64,000 nucleotides of DNA from NCBI GenBank assembly GCA_030180135.1, contig CM058231.1, positions 27,841,034-27,905,033 of the forward strand. The letters run 5' to 3'. This DNA is from Orychophragmus violaceus (Eukaryota > Streptophyta > Magnoliopsida > Brassicales > Brassicaceae). The notes under the pieces were generated by a model, which made no database searches, was not told the DNA's origin, and saw only the letters and a program-made list of their open reading frames with translations. A program made the position numbers and the translations under genes. Each line of letters opens with the position of its first letter. Within the stretch, counting starts at the first letter, position 1. Shown here piece by piece: positions 12,466 through 22,597 of this stretch.

Positions 12466-14960
12466 GTATTGGATACTGATTGTGGCACTGATATTTGTTA
12501 TAATATGCAGAGCCTGAACAACAGTAGAACGTTGAAGGAAGGGCAAGTGGAACTGCGTGTCTGGAAGGAGCTTGGGATGCTGCCTCAGCCGTAGGGTTTT
12601 CACTTGTAGATGCCTTTGAGGCTTGGTTTTGAATTAAGTAATTGCTACAATGTACCTGCTTTAAGCAGAGTTGTTTTTCATTTTCTTGTGAAGAATTTGA
12701 ATGTTTTCATTTTGATAAAGACAAGTTTTGTTCTTTTGATCTTAATGAAATGTTAATTGTAGCACCCTATTCAAGGAATGGGTTTTATATCTTAAACCAA
12801 AGAGTGCCTAAAAGTAACATAAATACCAAATTGGTTTAAATCTGATGAATTAAACCTGATTTTTCTTGGCATAAATGTTTTGGTCAAATAGAGTAAATTG
12901 GATTCAGAAACCCCATAGTTATGGACTTTTGGGCTCATTTGAATGGATATCTTATGAGACTTGAATTCTGCTTACTGGACCAAAAGACAAAGGGCCCATC
13001 TTAGCCGAGCTAGAGAAAGGCCCAAAGGCTTATTGGAGATTGAACATACTCATGTATGTGGTCCGATGAGCAGTAATGCCAGAGAAAATTTCCTGTACTT
13101 CATTGTCTCTACTGATTACTTCAGTGAGTGTGACTGTGTTCATTTGATGAGACACAAGTCGGAATTCTTTGACATGGTCGAAAGAGTTCCAGAATGAAGT
13201 ATAGAATCTGAATGACAGAAGTATTAAGACTCTGGATTAGATCACGAGTGAGAATACTTAAGTCATTGATTGTGTGATCATCTGAATGAGTGTGAAGTCG
13301 TTTCACAGCTCACTTCTCCTGAAAATCTGGAGGTGTTTCTGTGAGAAAGAATCAGATCTTATTAGAAATGATTAAAGATGAGTCACACGAATCTTCCATG
13401 ATATTCTTTAAGAATAACGCTCTAAAAATATCTAAGTTTACGCTGAAATAGTTCCACTAATATCAGTTGAAAGACACCACGTCAATGTGGATTGGAATCG
13501 ATCCAAATTCGTCTTTACTGAGTATCTGTAGTTGTGCTACTTCGCTGGTTGTCCTAGGGAAACCAAGGCTTGTTACTTTTACGTCCATTCTGTTTTCTAA
13601 GAAGGGAAGTTACTTTCCAAGAAGAACAGTGGGAGTAAAAGTACAACTCGAAGAAATTCGAGAAATACAGGAGGTTGCTCAACCTGTTAAGGGAGAGCAA
13701 CGGATGGATTTACAGATTTCTGTAGAAGCTACACCTGTAGAGCCTGAAGTTCGCAGATATGAATGAATCAGTCACTAATCCGAGAGTGATTTCTCGTCAT
13801 TAGTTGAACCTGATGATCATTGAAAGTTCGCATGATCTGATGATCATTGAAAGCGACGAACCTGCGAAATTCAAAGAAGCGAAAGTGAGCCCGGACTCCG
13901 AAAATTACACTATGTGTAAGTTAGCTTCATTGATCCATTCATGGATGGAAGCAAACATATCGGAGTTGGAATCTTCGTTCTGTTGAAGTAGTCAAGGTTT
14001 TGACTTGAACAGGAACGAAGTGGAACTGTGCGTTTACTAATAGATAAGTGGGAGCAATGTTGCATGTCTCATAGTGTATGTCGATGACATACTGATTCTC
14101 GGAAATAACGTCCCAATGTTACAGTCGGTAAAGGACTGGCTTGGGAGTTGGTTTTGTGATTGACACGGGTAAAGCCACGTATGTTCTTGGATTTTGGATC
14201 AAAAGATAGAGATCCAAAAGAGCTGGTAGGACAAAGTCAGGATTCTTAAATTGACAAAGTCCTACACGTAATCAGCAATCCAAGAAGGGTTTTATGCCAA
14301 TGTCACATGGCAATTCATTAAGCAAGATACAGTGTCCTGCGATATCTGCTGAGCTTGAATGCATGGATAGGATTCCATATGCGACGGCAATTGGATCTAT
14401 CATGTATGCCATGACACATACTTGTTTTGATGTTGCTTTAATGCTAAGCAAGACAAGTAAAGACCAGTCAAATCCAGCAAAGAATCACTGGATTGCCGTA
14501 AAGAATATTCTGAAGTATTTGAGGAATACTTAGGATAAGTTCTTGATTTACGGAGAAAGTGAGGTGCTACAAGTCGATAGAGTCTGAAAGGCAAGTTTCC
14601 AATAGACAAAGATAATTCCTGGTCACAGTCCGGCTATATCTTGTGTCTAACTGGCGGTGCAAGGCACTGTTGCTGACTCCATGACTTAAGCTGAATATTT
14701 CGCAGCTTGAGAAGCGGAGAAAGAGGTTGTTTGGAAAGAAGAGTTCATCACTGAACTTGATGTGATTCCCAGCATAGATGAGACTAGCTGCACATCATAG
14801 GTCCAAACACCTTGAGGATAGGTATAACCTATTCCGTGAGATAAATGACAGAGGTGTTAAGTAGATAAGCAAGTTTCATCGAATGAGAACGTTGCTAATC
14901 TATTAACGAAGCCACTCCTTATGCCTAAGCACGAGTCGCGGACTGTAGCTGTAGGATGAG
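12466..14960 (+). pseudogene. E5 pol relics (protease to RNase H)
   Basis: Recognizable scraps in order. Protease at about 12469 reads VLDTDCGTDIC, with the catalytic G of DTG lost. An integrase piece at about 13034-13190 reads HTHVCGPMS and VHLMRHKSEF. The linker at 13620-13760 reads TVGVKVQLEEI and PVEPEVRR. The RT core near 14075 reads LIVYVDDILILGNNV and goes out of frame. An RT/RNase H connection at 14294-14533 reads MPMSHGNSLSK and GSIMYAMTH. RNase H fragments extend to about 14960. There are many stops and several deletions; no product is expected. Confidence 0.85.
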
Positions 14961-15856
14961 TGAAATTAAGATGTAGTCTTAATTTCAGTGGGAGTTTGTA
15001 AAGGGCTTTACTTAGTTGTTTTGAAAGGTTCATGTAAACATTTTTAAAATGTTAATGAAATTTTTATTTCTGGATTATTTTAATTGTGATATAAAATAAT
15101 CGTTCCAAAATGATTCATGTCACTATATATGGGCCATCGAAGTACATGAGTAGACTTGATCCTGAAACCCCATATTTAACGAAGTGACATAAATCATAGT
15201 GTCCATAGTCGAAGGTTGTTGAAATTGGAACACCAACAACCTGTTGAGACTAGATTGTGTTGAGACTTATGACCAAGTTTCGAGGGGTCATAGATGCGCG
15301 GCATCAAAGTCGACACATAGGTATATGTAGGGGAGCATATGACCGGACATGGCCCGCAAGATGAGAACTCTGCAAGATATTAATATCTGTGTCATAAGAA
15401 GTTCTCATATACGACTATAGAGTATAGTCCTTAGACCTGAGTTCGCATGCATGTGGCTGCACATGGAGTAATGCGCTTTGATCATTGTCTAACGCTGTTT
15501 CGTAACTGGGAGCTATACGGACCTTGGTTGGGTGTATAATGAATTGTGTAGTTCATAGTGATGGAACAAGATGGGATTTGTCCCTGCCGTTTAACGGAGG
15601 TAATATCTCTAGGCCAATCGGAGATTTGATAGCTGGTAAGAGAATGGCCATTCCCAAACGGACTTGCCCAAGTCGTTTGCATTGTCAGTATCAAATCTGG
15701 TCCGATAAACATGGTCTGGCTATATAAGGATGACACGCATCTTGCCTTATGCCAGATCGAGATATTGAGACAAAAGGATTAGGGAATGTAGGATTCCAGT
15801 ACAATCAGAAGATTGTTGGGAATGTCCTGTGTAGGATTCCAGTACAAGTGGGAGAT
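14961..15856 (+). other. E5 3' non-coding region with duplicated LTR junction
   Basis: Resembles the 3' regions of E3 and E7. Its end is a 43-bp tandem duplication: 15787-15829 and 15830-15872 both read TGTAGGATTCCAGTACAA, then a purine segment, then TGTTGGGAATGTCCTG. Only the second copy has an intact purine tract and borders the real LTR. Confidence 0.75.
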
Positions 15857-16531
15857 TGTTGGGAATGTCCTGAAATCTACCGTACTATCTCTAGAAAGTA
15901 TGATAAGTGTCGAGATCAGACATAAGTCATAAATACTGGGTGATCATGATGGCTTGCTAGAGTCCGCTCATGATCTATGAGTTTAGGACTTATTACCAGT
16001 ATTGTATGATCTCGAAGGGTCACACACCATAGCTAACGGGAAAGTTAAATGGAATTAATACGGTAAGATGCTATGGCATTTACTGTATTGGATCAGAGAA
16101 TTGGGCCAGACAAAATGCAGGCTTTTGTCTGATTTGTGTCTTGGGCCCAAAAGATTAATGAGCCATTAGTCTAATGACTTGGGCCCATTAATGAGAGATA
16201 AAAGAATGAGAAAACCCTAAGGAAGAGCAGAGCTTGCGATTTCTTTTCTTCCTTGGCCGCGAGTTTGCCTCTCTCTCTAACTCTCTCTTTTCTGATCTAA
16301 TCCATCTCTTTGGTCTAGCAGCCTTCCCGGCTTGTAAGAGTGTGGATACTTGAGGAGGAGCCGATTCTCATCAGCTCTAATCTGATCTTGTCATTACCAC
16401 CAATCACTCCGCTGCAAAAGGTAAAGATCAGGTTTGTTTTATGATTCGTTTTGCAAGAACCTAGATCTGTTAAGATTATGTGTTAGGTTGAAACATGGGA
16501 ATTAAACCTTGAAAATCACCATAATCCCTCA
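15857..16531 (+). repeat. E5 3' LTR
   Basis: Matches the 5' LTR except at two transitions (GATCCCG/GATCTCG and TTGGACCC/TTGGGCCC). Confidence 0.93.
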
Positions 16532-16586
16532 CCTCCCACCCAGCGCTTGTTTAAGGTCAATAGCTTGACCGGACGGATGAGATCTT

Positions 16587-19205
16587 TCAAGTACCAGGAG
16601 GTCCTGACAAAGACTTTTTCTGTCTCTGTTCAAGTCTCCTCATCCAAGGTGGTGAGTAAGCTGTTGCGGAATGCTCATGTCCAAGAAAAGATGGAGTGAA
16701 ATGTGCTCCAGGATCTATAACCATGGTATGATCAGGCTGCTCAAAATCTGCGTCCCTTATGGTGAATGTTTGCCCATCTATCAGTGGCTTTCGCAGCTTA
16801 TCCATCTCATAGTGCAGCGGTTCATCTCCCAGGTGGAGGTCTATTAGACTCTGTCTAACATCAATCACAGCTCCTGCTGTAGCCAAGAATGGTCTCCCAA
16901 GCAATAAAGCTTCATCCGGATCACAATCATATTTCAGCACAAGGAAATCCGTTGGAACTAAGTAGTTCCCAACTCTCACCGGAATGTCCATAAGAAGTCC
17001 TTCAGGAACTCGTATGGACTGATCAGCTAGGATAAGAGAAGTCCTAGTAGGAGTAAAATCCAACATTCCCAGCTTCTCTGCCATAGAGTAAGGCATTATG
17101 CTTCCAGCAGCTCCTAAATCACATAGAGAACGCCTAAAACTATCCTCAAAGATAGAACAATCTAGCACAAAGACTCCAGGATCAGGCAGTTTCTTCGGAA
17201 CCTTAGTTAGCAGAACATCACTGATATGCTGAGGAACTATTATCACCCATTCTCTCAGCTCCTCATCTAAAGGCAACATCTTGTTCAAATATCTCTGAAC
17301 ACATGGATGATAAGGTGGATCATCAGAAGGTGGGATTTCTTCCAAGTCTTCACCACTCTCTTCTAGCCTTTTCAGCTCCTCAATCTCTTGTTTAATCACT
17401 TCAGACACCTTGGGGTATTGCCTAATGGCTTGTGCATAAACATCTTCTTGAGTGATCTCAGATACATCAGGGAATAGGCGGGCTAGTTCTGCATCAATCT
17501 CACTTTCATCCCACGGATCTTCTGCTTGTTCACGACCTGCATCGATCGATGCCAGCTGTGTGTCGATCGTTGCATCACTACAGTTTCTACCCGAGAGTTT
17601 TTCACAGAAATCCGAAAATTCTGCCTCAGTCACCAACTCAGCTGTACTTAGCTCAAATTTCTCCCCTAGATAAGATCCATCATTAATGAGTACAGACCAG
17701 GCCTTAATATGAGTCTCTGCAACTCCTTTTCCCTTCAGTGAGCTGGACATCTGGTTCACCCGAGTGTCCAACTGCTTCATGTGAGTGCTCAGTGACTCAA
17801 ACTTCCCATTGAGGTCTTGATAGACAGCGTCCAGCTTCTTAGTGTTGTCCACAGAAAGCTTGGTTTGACTCTCCATCAGTTGTTCCATCATAGCCTCCAT
17901 TTTGCTCTCATGGGCTGTAGGTGCAGGAGGAGTCTGATAGGATGTAGACCCATAGGTTCTCTGATTACCTTGTCCATAGGTCTTCTGAAAACCACCAGTC
18001 TGTCCACCATTGGAGAATCTGTTCCCCTGTTGATTACCAAATCTATTACCTTGGAAACCAGAACCTCCTATGAAATTCACATCTTCTTCCTGAGTTTCCT
18101 CCTCAGCCTGAATCACCTCTACATCTTGGGCAAAGTGGACAGATTTCTTACTTGTTAGGAGATTGTAGACTGTGTCCAATCTGGATCTTATATTAGCTAT
18201 ATCAGAATTCTCTACAGTTCCACCAGATCTCTTCCTCCTTTCATCCATTGTTTTGCAACTGTTGCTGCCAATCAGATTCTCTATCAACTGCTTAGCTTGC
18301 GTAGGAGTCCTGGTGTTAAAATTAGCATTACTGGAATTATCCAGCGCAGTCTGATAAGGAAGATCTATTCCTCTGAAGAAAATACCAATCAGCTGTACTT
18401 CTGTGAATCCATGGTGTGGACAGTCACGCTGATACTGCTTAAATCTCATCCAGGCAGTCTTCAAGGGCTCCACAGCTCCTTGGGAAAAGGTGAGTATGTC
18501 CTGTCTGGACTGATCCGAGCGTGCATCATCATAAAAGTGACGCAGGAACTCACTCTTTAAGGCTGTCCAAGTAGTATACTGACCAGGTGCCAGTTGTCTC
18601 AGCCATGCACTAGCGTCTCCAGCAAGACTGTGCGGAAATAGCTTAAGGAACAGATAGTCCGGGCATACTCCTTCATACTTCATGCCAGTGACTATGTCCT
18701 CAAACTTGTCAATGTGATCCATAGGCTGTTCTGCTTGAAGACCATGAAAAGCAATCTGTCTCATCAGCTGGTAGTAGATGGTCTTTACCTCAAAATCATT
18801 CCTCTCGAAAGCAGGAAGCACTAGAGCTGCTCGGTTTGCATGAAACTCATCAGGTCTGTTGTAATCAGCTAGTGTCCTCTCATGAACCACCAAATCTCTA
18901 CCTTGGGCATGTCCTTGACCCTGGTTTCGGTTCAGCTCCTGTTGCTCAGGAGGATCAGGGATGACATTCCCTTCAGCATCAACCCGATGCCCAGCAGCAT
19001 TGTACGGGTTGTCATCTTGGTCCCTCAGGGTACCTTCAGCATCTGGTATCAAGATCAAACGTTCTCGTACCATTCTCTCTCTCTTTTCTCTTCTGTTAGT
19101 CCTTTCTAGACGTCCAAGTTCCTCAAGATCGAGATTAACCAAGCTCGAGTTCGGATTACTTCGAGTTTTCTGCGTTGGCATAAACTGTCTGTAATCGTCC
19201 AGCAA
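16587..19205 (-). CDS. E4 gag-protease polyprotein (872 aa), Athila type
   Basis: It would form the virus-like particle and process itself. The N-terminus is charged and disordered. A retrotransposon gag domain lies at about residues 150-300 (FHGLQAEQPMDHIDKF, GDASAWLRQL, FLRHFYD, QLIENLIGSNS). A Gly/Asn/Gln-rich stretch follows near 390-430 (GNRFGNQQGNR), then a coiled region. A retropepsin-like domain begins near residue 690 with SLCDLGAAGSIMP and LLGRPFLATAG; DLG replaces DTG or DSG, as is common in Athila. No RT follows. The reading frame is fully open. Residues about 545-557 (ATIDTQLASIDA) are encoded by two ATCGATCGA-type motifs at 17540-17575, a repeat otherwise found in LTRs and leaders. 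The start is the first Met after the leader and is not otherwise proven. Confidence 0.88.
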   Translation of the reverse strand: MLDDYRQFMPTQKTRSNPNSSLVNLDLEELGRLERTNRREKRERMVRERLILIPDAEGTLRDQDDNPYNAAGHRVDAEGNVIPDPPEQQELNRNQGQGHAQGRDLVVHERTLADYNRPDEFHANRAALVLPAFERNDFEVKTIYYQLMRQIAFHGLQAEQPMDHIDKFEDIVTGMKYEGVCPDYLFLKLFPHSLAGDASAWLRQLAPGQYTTWTALKSEFLRHFYDDARSDQSRQDILTFSQGAVEPLKTAWMRFKQYQRDCPHHGFTEVQLIGIFFRGIDLPYQTALDNSSNANFNTRTPTQAKQLIENLIGSNSCKTMDERRKRSGGTVENSDIANIRSRLDTVYNLLTSKKSVHFAQDVEVIQAEEETQEEDVNFIGGSGFQGNRFGNQQGNRFSNGGQTGGFQKTYGQGNQRTYGSTSYQTPPAPTAHESKMEAMMEQLMESQTKLSVDNTKKLDAVYQDLNGKFESLSTHMKQLDTRVNQMSSSLKGKGVAETHIKAWSVLINDGSYLGEKFELSTAELVTEAEFSDFCEKLSGRNCSDATIDTQLASIDAGREQAEDPWDESEIDAELARLFPDVSEITQEDVYAQAIRQYPKVSEVIKQEIEELKRLEESGEDLEEIPPSDDPPYHPCVQRYLNKMLPLDEELREWVIIVPQHISDVLLTKVPKKLPDPGVFVLDCSIFEDSFRRSLCDLGAAGSIMPYSMAEKLGMLDFTPTRTSLILADQSIRVPEGLLMDIPVRVGNYLVPTDFLVLKYDCDPDEALLLGRPFLATAGAVIDVRQSLIDLHLGDEPLHYEMDKLRKPLIDGQTFTIRDADFEQPDHTMVIDPGAHFTPSFLGHEHSATAYSPPWMRRLEQRQKKSLSGPPGT

Positions 19206-19438
19206 CGATCGATGCTATCAGTGCAACGATCGATTCAATTCTCAGAATCGCCTAGTGACGATCGACGCAAGGTATGCAACGATCGACGCAAGGCGAAATT
19301 CGTACCTGCGACAGAAAGAAACAGAGAAAAAGTAAGTTAGCAAAATCAAAATAAAACAAAAAACGAAAAAGAACAAAAACAAAAAGAAAAATTTCTAGTA
19401 AAACCCTAAGTTCGGTCCTATCAAAGACTCAAAGAGTC
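19206..19438 (-). other. E4 5' leader with motif array
   Basis: About 230 bp between primer site and gag. It is AT-rich near the primer site, then carries four copies of an AACGATCGATGC/GACGATCGACGC motif at about 19200-19290 that reach the gag start. Confidence 0.7.
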
Positions 19439-19455
19439 CCCGGCAACGGCGCCAA
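19439..19455 (-). other. E4 primer-binding site (tRNA-Asp)
   Basis: The plus strand CCCGGCAACGGCGCCA matches the 3' end of plant tRNA-Asp, so the minus strand offers the complementary primer site five bases inside the LTR. Athila elements are known for this site. It is not a tRNA gene; only the 3' 17 bases are present. Confidence 0.85.
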
Positions 19456-19460
19456 AAACT

Positions 19461-20679
19461 TGATAGGTTCTAAGTTTTCCCTATACTAAACTGCAAGTGA
19501 ACAGCAATGTCAAGGTAGTATATAGGGTTATCGAATCCACAGGGACACTCGGTCTCAAGAGAATCAAACTATAGGAATAAATACTAGAAATAAGCAAATA
19601 GTGAATGAAATAAATTGCGGTGCGAGAAAGTAAATCAGTAGCAGAGATTAACGGTTGTGAAGCAAGTAATTAAAAGCGTCAAGCCTAGGGTATTCTCAGG
19701 AAATCAGACAAGCAGACAGTTCATTCAGCAAGGATCTAATTAAGCACGGTTCTAGAACTCAAAACACAGATATAGAATTAACCAAATTCCTTTGCGATAA
19801 TTCTCTAAGCTTAAGTGCAGCAAACCAAACTTTCGTTTGCGAGAACTAACAGATTAAACTAGCAATAAGTCCAAGTTTGATATGTTCACAATTATCCTAA
19901 ACCAAACTTCCGTTTGCGAATAGTTTAATTGCCCAATTTAATTAGTTCAGATTCCTAAACCCCACTTCCGTGACGTATTTAGTAACCTAAGATCTAGATT
20001 CTAATTGATCAGGTTAGAACTAGCTTTAAGCACAATTAAATTGAAGAACAGATATAGTTATGAATCCTTAACTGAATTTGAACAAGTCTAGCAAGTCATG
20101 AAATCCTATGTGAGAAACCCTAAACCTAACTAGGAATCTACTCAGACATAGATAATGAAATCATAATCATAGAATGAATAAATTGCATAAAAGAATAAGA
20201 GTAAAAGGGGTTCGAAATCTTCTCCGAATACAGATGAAGTAATAGGTTCAGATCAGCCCCAAAAAGCTCTAAAATCCTCTGCTCTTAATTATGAATTGCG
20301 TAATGTAAAAAGTATATAGCGTATCTAATAAAAACACTAAAAACTCTAATATATAGGCATAATCTCGGCCAAGGGCTTCTTTGTAAATATCAGGAACTTC
20401 TGGATCAAAGTGCAATAACTTGATTCTTCTAAACCGCCGAGTTTTTGGCCCATCTCGCTGGTGCATCGATCGATGCAAGAGTGCAACGATCGACACCTTC
20501 CTCTGTTTCGGACAGTGAACTCTATCTCTCGGCCAAACACTCCAAAAATCTCCAAAATGCTCCATTATCTCCAAATTAGCTCCAAACCTGATTATACCTG
20601 TAAAAGACTCTAAACAAAGACAAAAGACACTAAAACACTTATATCATGGTCTAAAACTAGTAAAAACCATGATATATCA
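19461..20679 (-). repeat. E4 5' LTR
   Basis: TGATATATCATGG on the minus strand at 20679, ending AACCTATCA at 19461. It has a pair of motifs ATCGATCGATGC and AACGATCGACAC at 20461-20496. Two TATA-like sequences lie on the minus strand, near 20345-20355 and 20312-20320. Confidence 0.92.
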
Positions 20680-20684
20680 GCACC

Positions 20685-22597
20685 CTATTTAGTGTAAACG
20701 CAGACGTTTCTAGAGCGTATCCCCAAAAGGATAATGGAAGATTAGAATGACTCATCATAGACCGAACCATATCCAATAAGGTTCGATTCCTCCTCTCTGA
20801 CACTCCATTCCATTGAGGTGTTCCAGGAGGAGTGAGTTGTGAAACAATTCCACACTCGCTCAGATAGTCGTTGAACTCTTGGCTTAAGTATTCTCCTCCG
20901 CGATCCGATCGCAGAACTTTGATACTTTTGCCAAGTTGGTTCTGTACTTCATTCTTGAATTCCTTGAATTTCTCAAAGGATTCTGACTTGTGTCTCATCA
21001 AATAGACATAGCCATACCTACTGAAGTCATCAGTGAAGGTAATGAAGTACTTGTAATTTCCTCTGGCAACAGTGCTCATTGGCCCACATACATCAGTATG
21101 AATAAGGCCCAATAACTCACTGGCCCTTTCATTTGGTTTGTTGAAAGGGGCCCTAGCCATTTTGCCCATCAAGCAAGATTCGCATTTCTCATATGATTCA
21201 AAATCAAATGAGCCCAGAAGCCCATTTCGATGGAGCCTTTGGATGCGTTTCTCATTGATATGGCCCAAACGACAATGCCATAAGAAAGTCGGGTTTTCGT
21301 CATTGGACTTAAACCGCTTTGTATTTATGTTAAAGACAGGCATTTCTTGGTTTAAAACATATAACCCATTATCTAATGGGGCGCTACCATAAAATGTACC
21401 ATCACGATTAAAAGAACAAACTTTATTCTTAACTTCAAAATCAAAACCTTCCAAATCCAAAACGGAAACTGAAATTATGTTTCTGCTAATTGCAGGTACA
21501 AAATAGCAATTATTCAAAGCTAAAACCATGCCCGAAGGTAAAGACAACTCATAGGTGCCTACGGCCAGTGCAGCAACCTTAGCTCCATTCCCGACCCGCA
21601 GCTCCACTTGTCCTTTCTTCAGCGTTCTACTGTTTCTTAGTGCCTGCATATTAGTACAAATATGAGCACCGCAGCCGGTATCCAATACCCACGAAGTAGA
21701 ACTAGAAGACATAACATTGAGTTCGATAACATAAATACCTGAGTCAGACGCATCATACGTCTTCTTCAGCTTCTTGTAATCTTCCTTGAACTTCTTGCAG
21801 TCTCTCTTCCAATGCCCCAACTGCTTGCAGTAGTTGCACTTATCCTCAGGAGAAGGCCCGGATTTGGGCTTGGGCTTGGGCTTGTCCTGACTTTCAGCCT
21901 GGACAACCTGGGCCTTACCCTTACCCTTCTTAGGTTTCTTAAACCTTTTACCCCCTTGTACCATCAGGACATTGGGAGTAGCCTTCTTGAGATTCGGTTC
22001 TGCTGTCTTCAGCATACCGTGCAACTCAGTCAATGTCTTAGTCATGTTTTGCATGTTGTAGTTCATAATGAACTGATCAAAACACGACGGCAATGACTGC
22101 AGAATCATGTCAGTGGCTAGCTCCTGGCTAATGGCACAGTCCAGTTTCCCCAGGTTATCAATGTAACCCATCATTTTAAGGACATGAGGACTTACTAGAC
22201 TGTCCTTAGCCAGCTTGCAATCCATGAGAGATTTAACCGTCTGGTATCTCTCTGTGCGAGCTTGCTCCTGAAACAAAGCTTTCAGGCTGTTAATCATCTC
22301 AATGGGTGACATCACGTTCTCATATTGCTTATGCAGCTCAGAGTTCATAGTCACCAGCATTAGACAATTAACATCTTTGACATCAGCTGAATGCTTATCC
22401 CAAGCATTATTTTCTGTCTGCGGGGCATTGGAACGTGGCCTCTCGGTGAGAACTCTTTCAAGGACATATTCCTTGTTCTCTTGCCTGAGAACTATTCTCA
22501 GGTTCCGATACCATTCCAAGAAATTATATCCATTTAATTTGTCCTTCTCAAGGACGGATCTCAGTGAGAAAGTGTTGATGTGATTTGAGACAGACAT
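20685..22597 (-). pseudogene. E3 gag-pol, N-terminal part (gag, protease, integrase)
   Basis: This open frame starts MSVSNHINTFSLRSVLEKDK. It includes a copia gag domain and the CCHC knuckle CNYCKQLGHWKRDC, the aspartic protease motif VLDTGCGAH, a gag-pre-integrase zinc region (FLWHCRLGH, then CESCLMGK) and the integrase core with HTDVCGP, SDRGGEY and NGVSERRN. It has no internal stop. It is truncated after FTLNRV by the E4 insertion; downstream codons as far as 20657 are E4 LTR. The start is supported by alignment with the E5 and E7 gag starts and by the CAG/CT-ATG context they share. The frame picks up in phase at 6755. Confidence 0.92.

Larger units (their letters stand above)
9299..16531 (+). 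mobile_element. E5: gag-only non-autonomous Ty1/copia element
   Basis: Plus-strand element with 675-bp LTRs (9299-9973 and 15857-16531) and a perfect CCTCC duplication (9294-9298 and 16532-16536). It has a tRNA-Met primer site at 9975-9986 and the CAAGTGGGAGAT purine tract at 15845-15856. By eye the LTRs differ at two positions only. Gag is open (296 codons) but protease, integrase, RT and RNase H are wrecked by stops, frameshifts and deletions. The decay must predate this insertion, so this copy was mobilised by enzymes from a relative. Confidence 0.93.
6761..20679 (-). mobile_element. E4: Athila-type Ty3/gypsy element with gag-protease only
   Basis: The minus-strand element has LTRs of 1219 bp (5', 19461-20679) and 1221 bp (3', 6761-7981), with a perfect GCACC duplication (6756-6760 and 20680-20684). 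The primer site is complementary to the tRNA-Asp 3' end, and an Athila-type polypurine tract AAGTGTGGGGGAGT adjoins the 3' LTR. After removing E5 the internal region is only about 4.2 kb. It encodes one gag-protease frame and no RT, RNase H or integrase. By eye the LTRs differ by one substitution and one 2-bp indel, so it moved recently and must have used proteins from elsewhere. Confidence 0.92.

Noticed and set aside
19439..19455. tRNA-Asp sequence
   Set aside because: Only the 3' 17 bases are present beside an LTR, which is a primer-binding site, not a gene. The same holds for the tRNA-Met-like 12-mers at 9975, 23704, 29290 and 45930.
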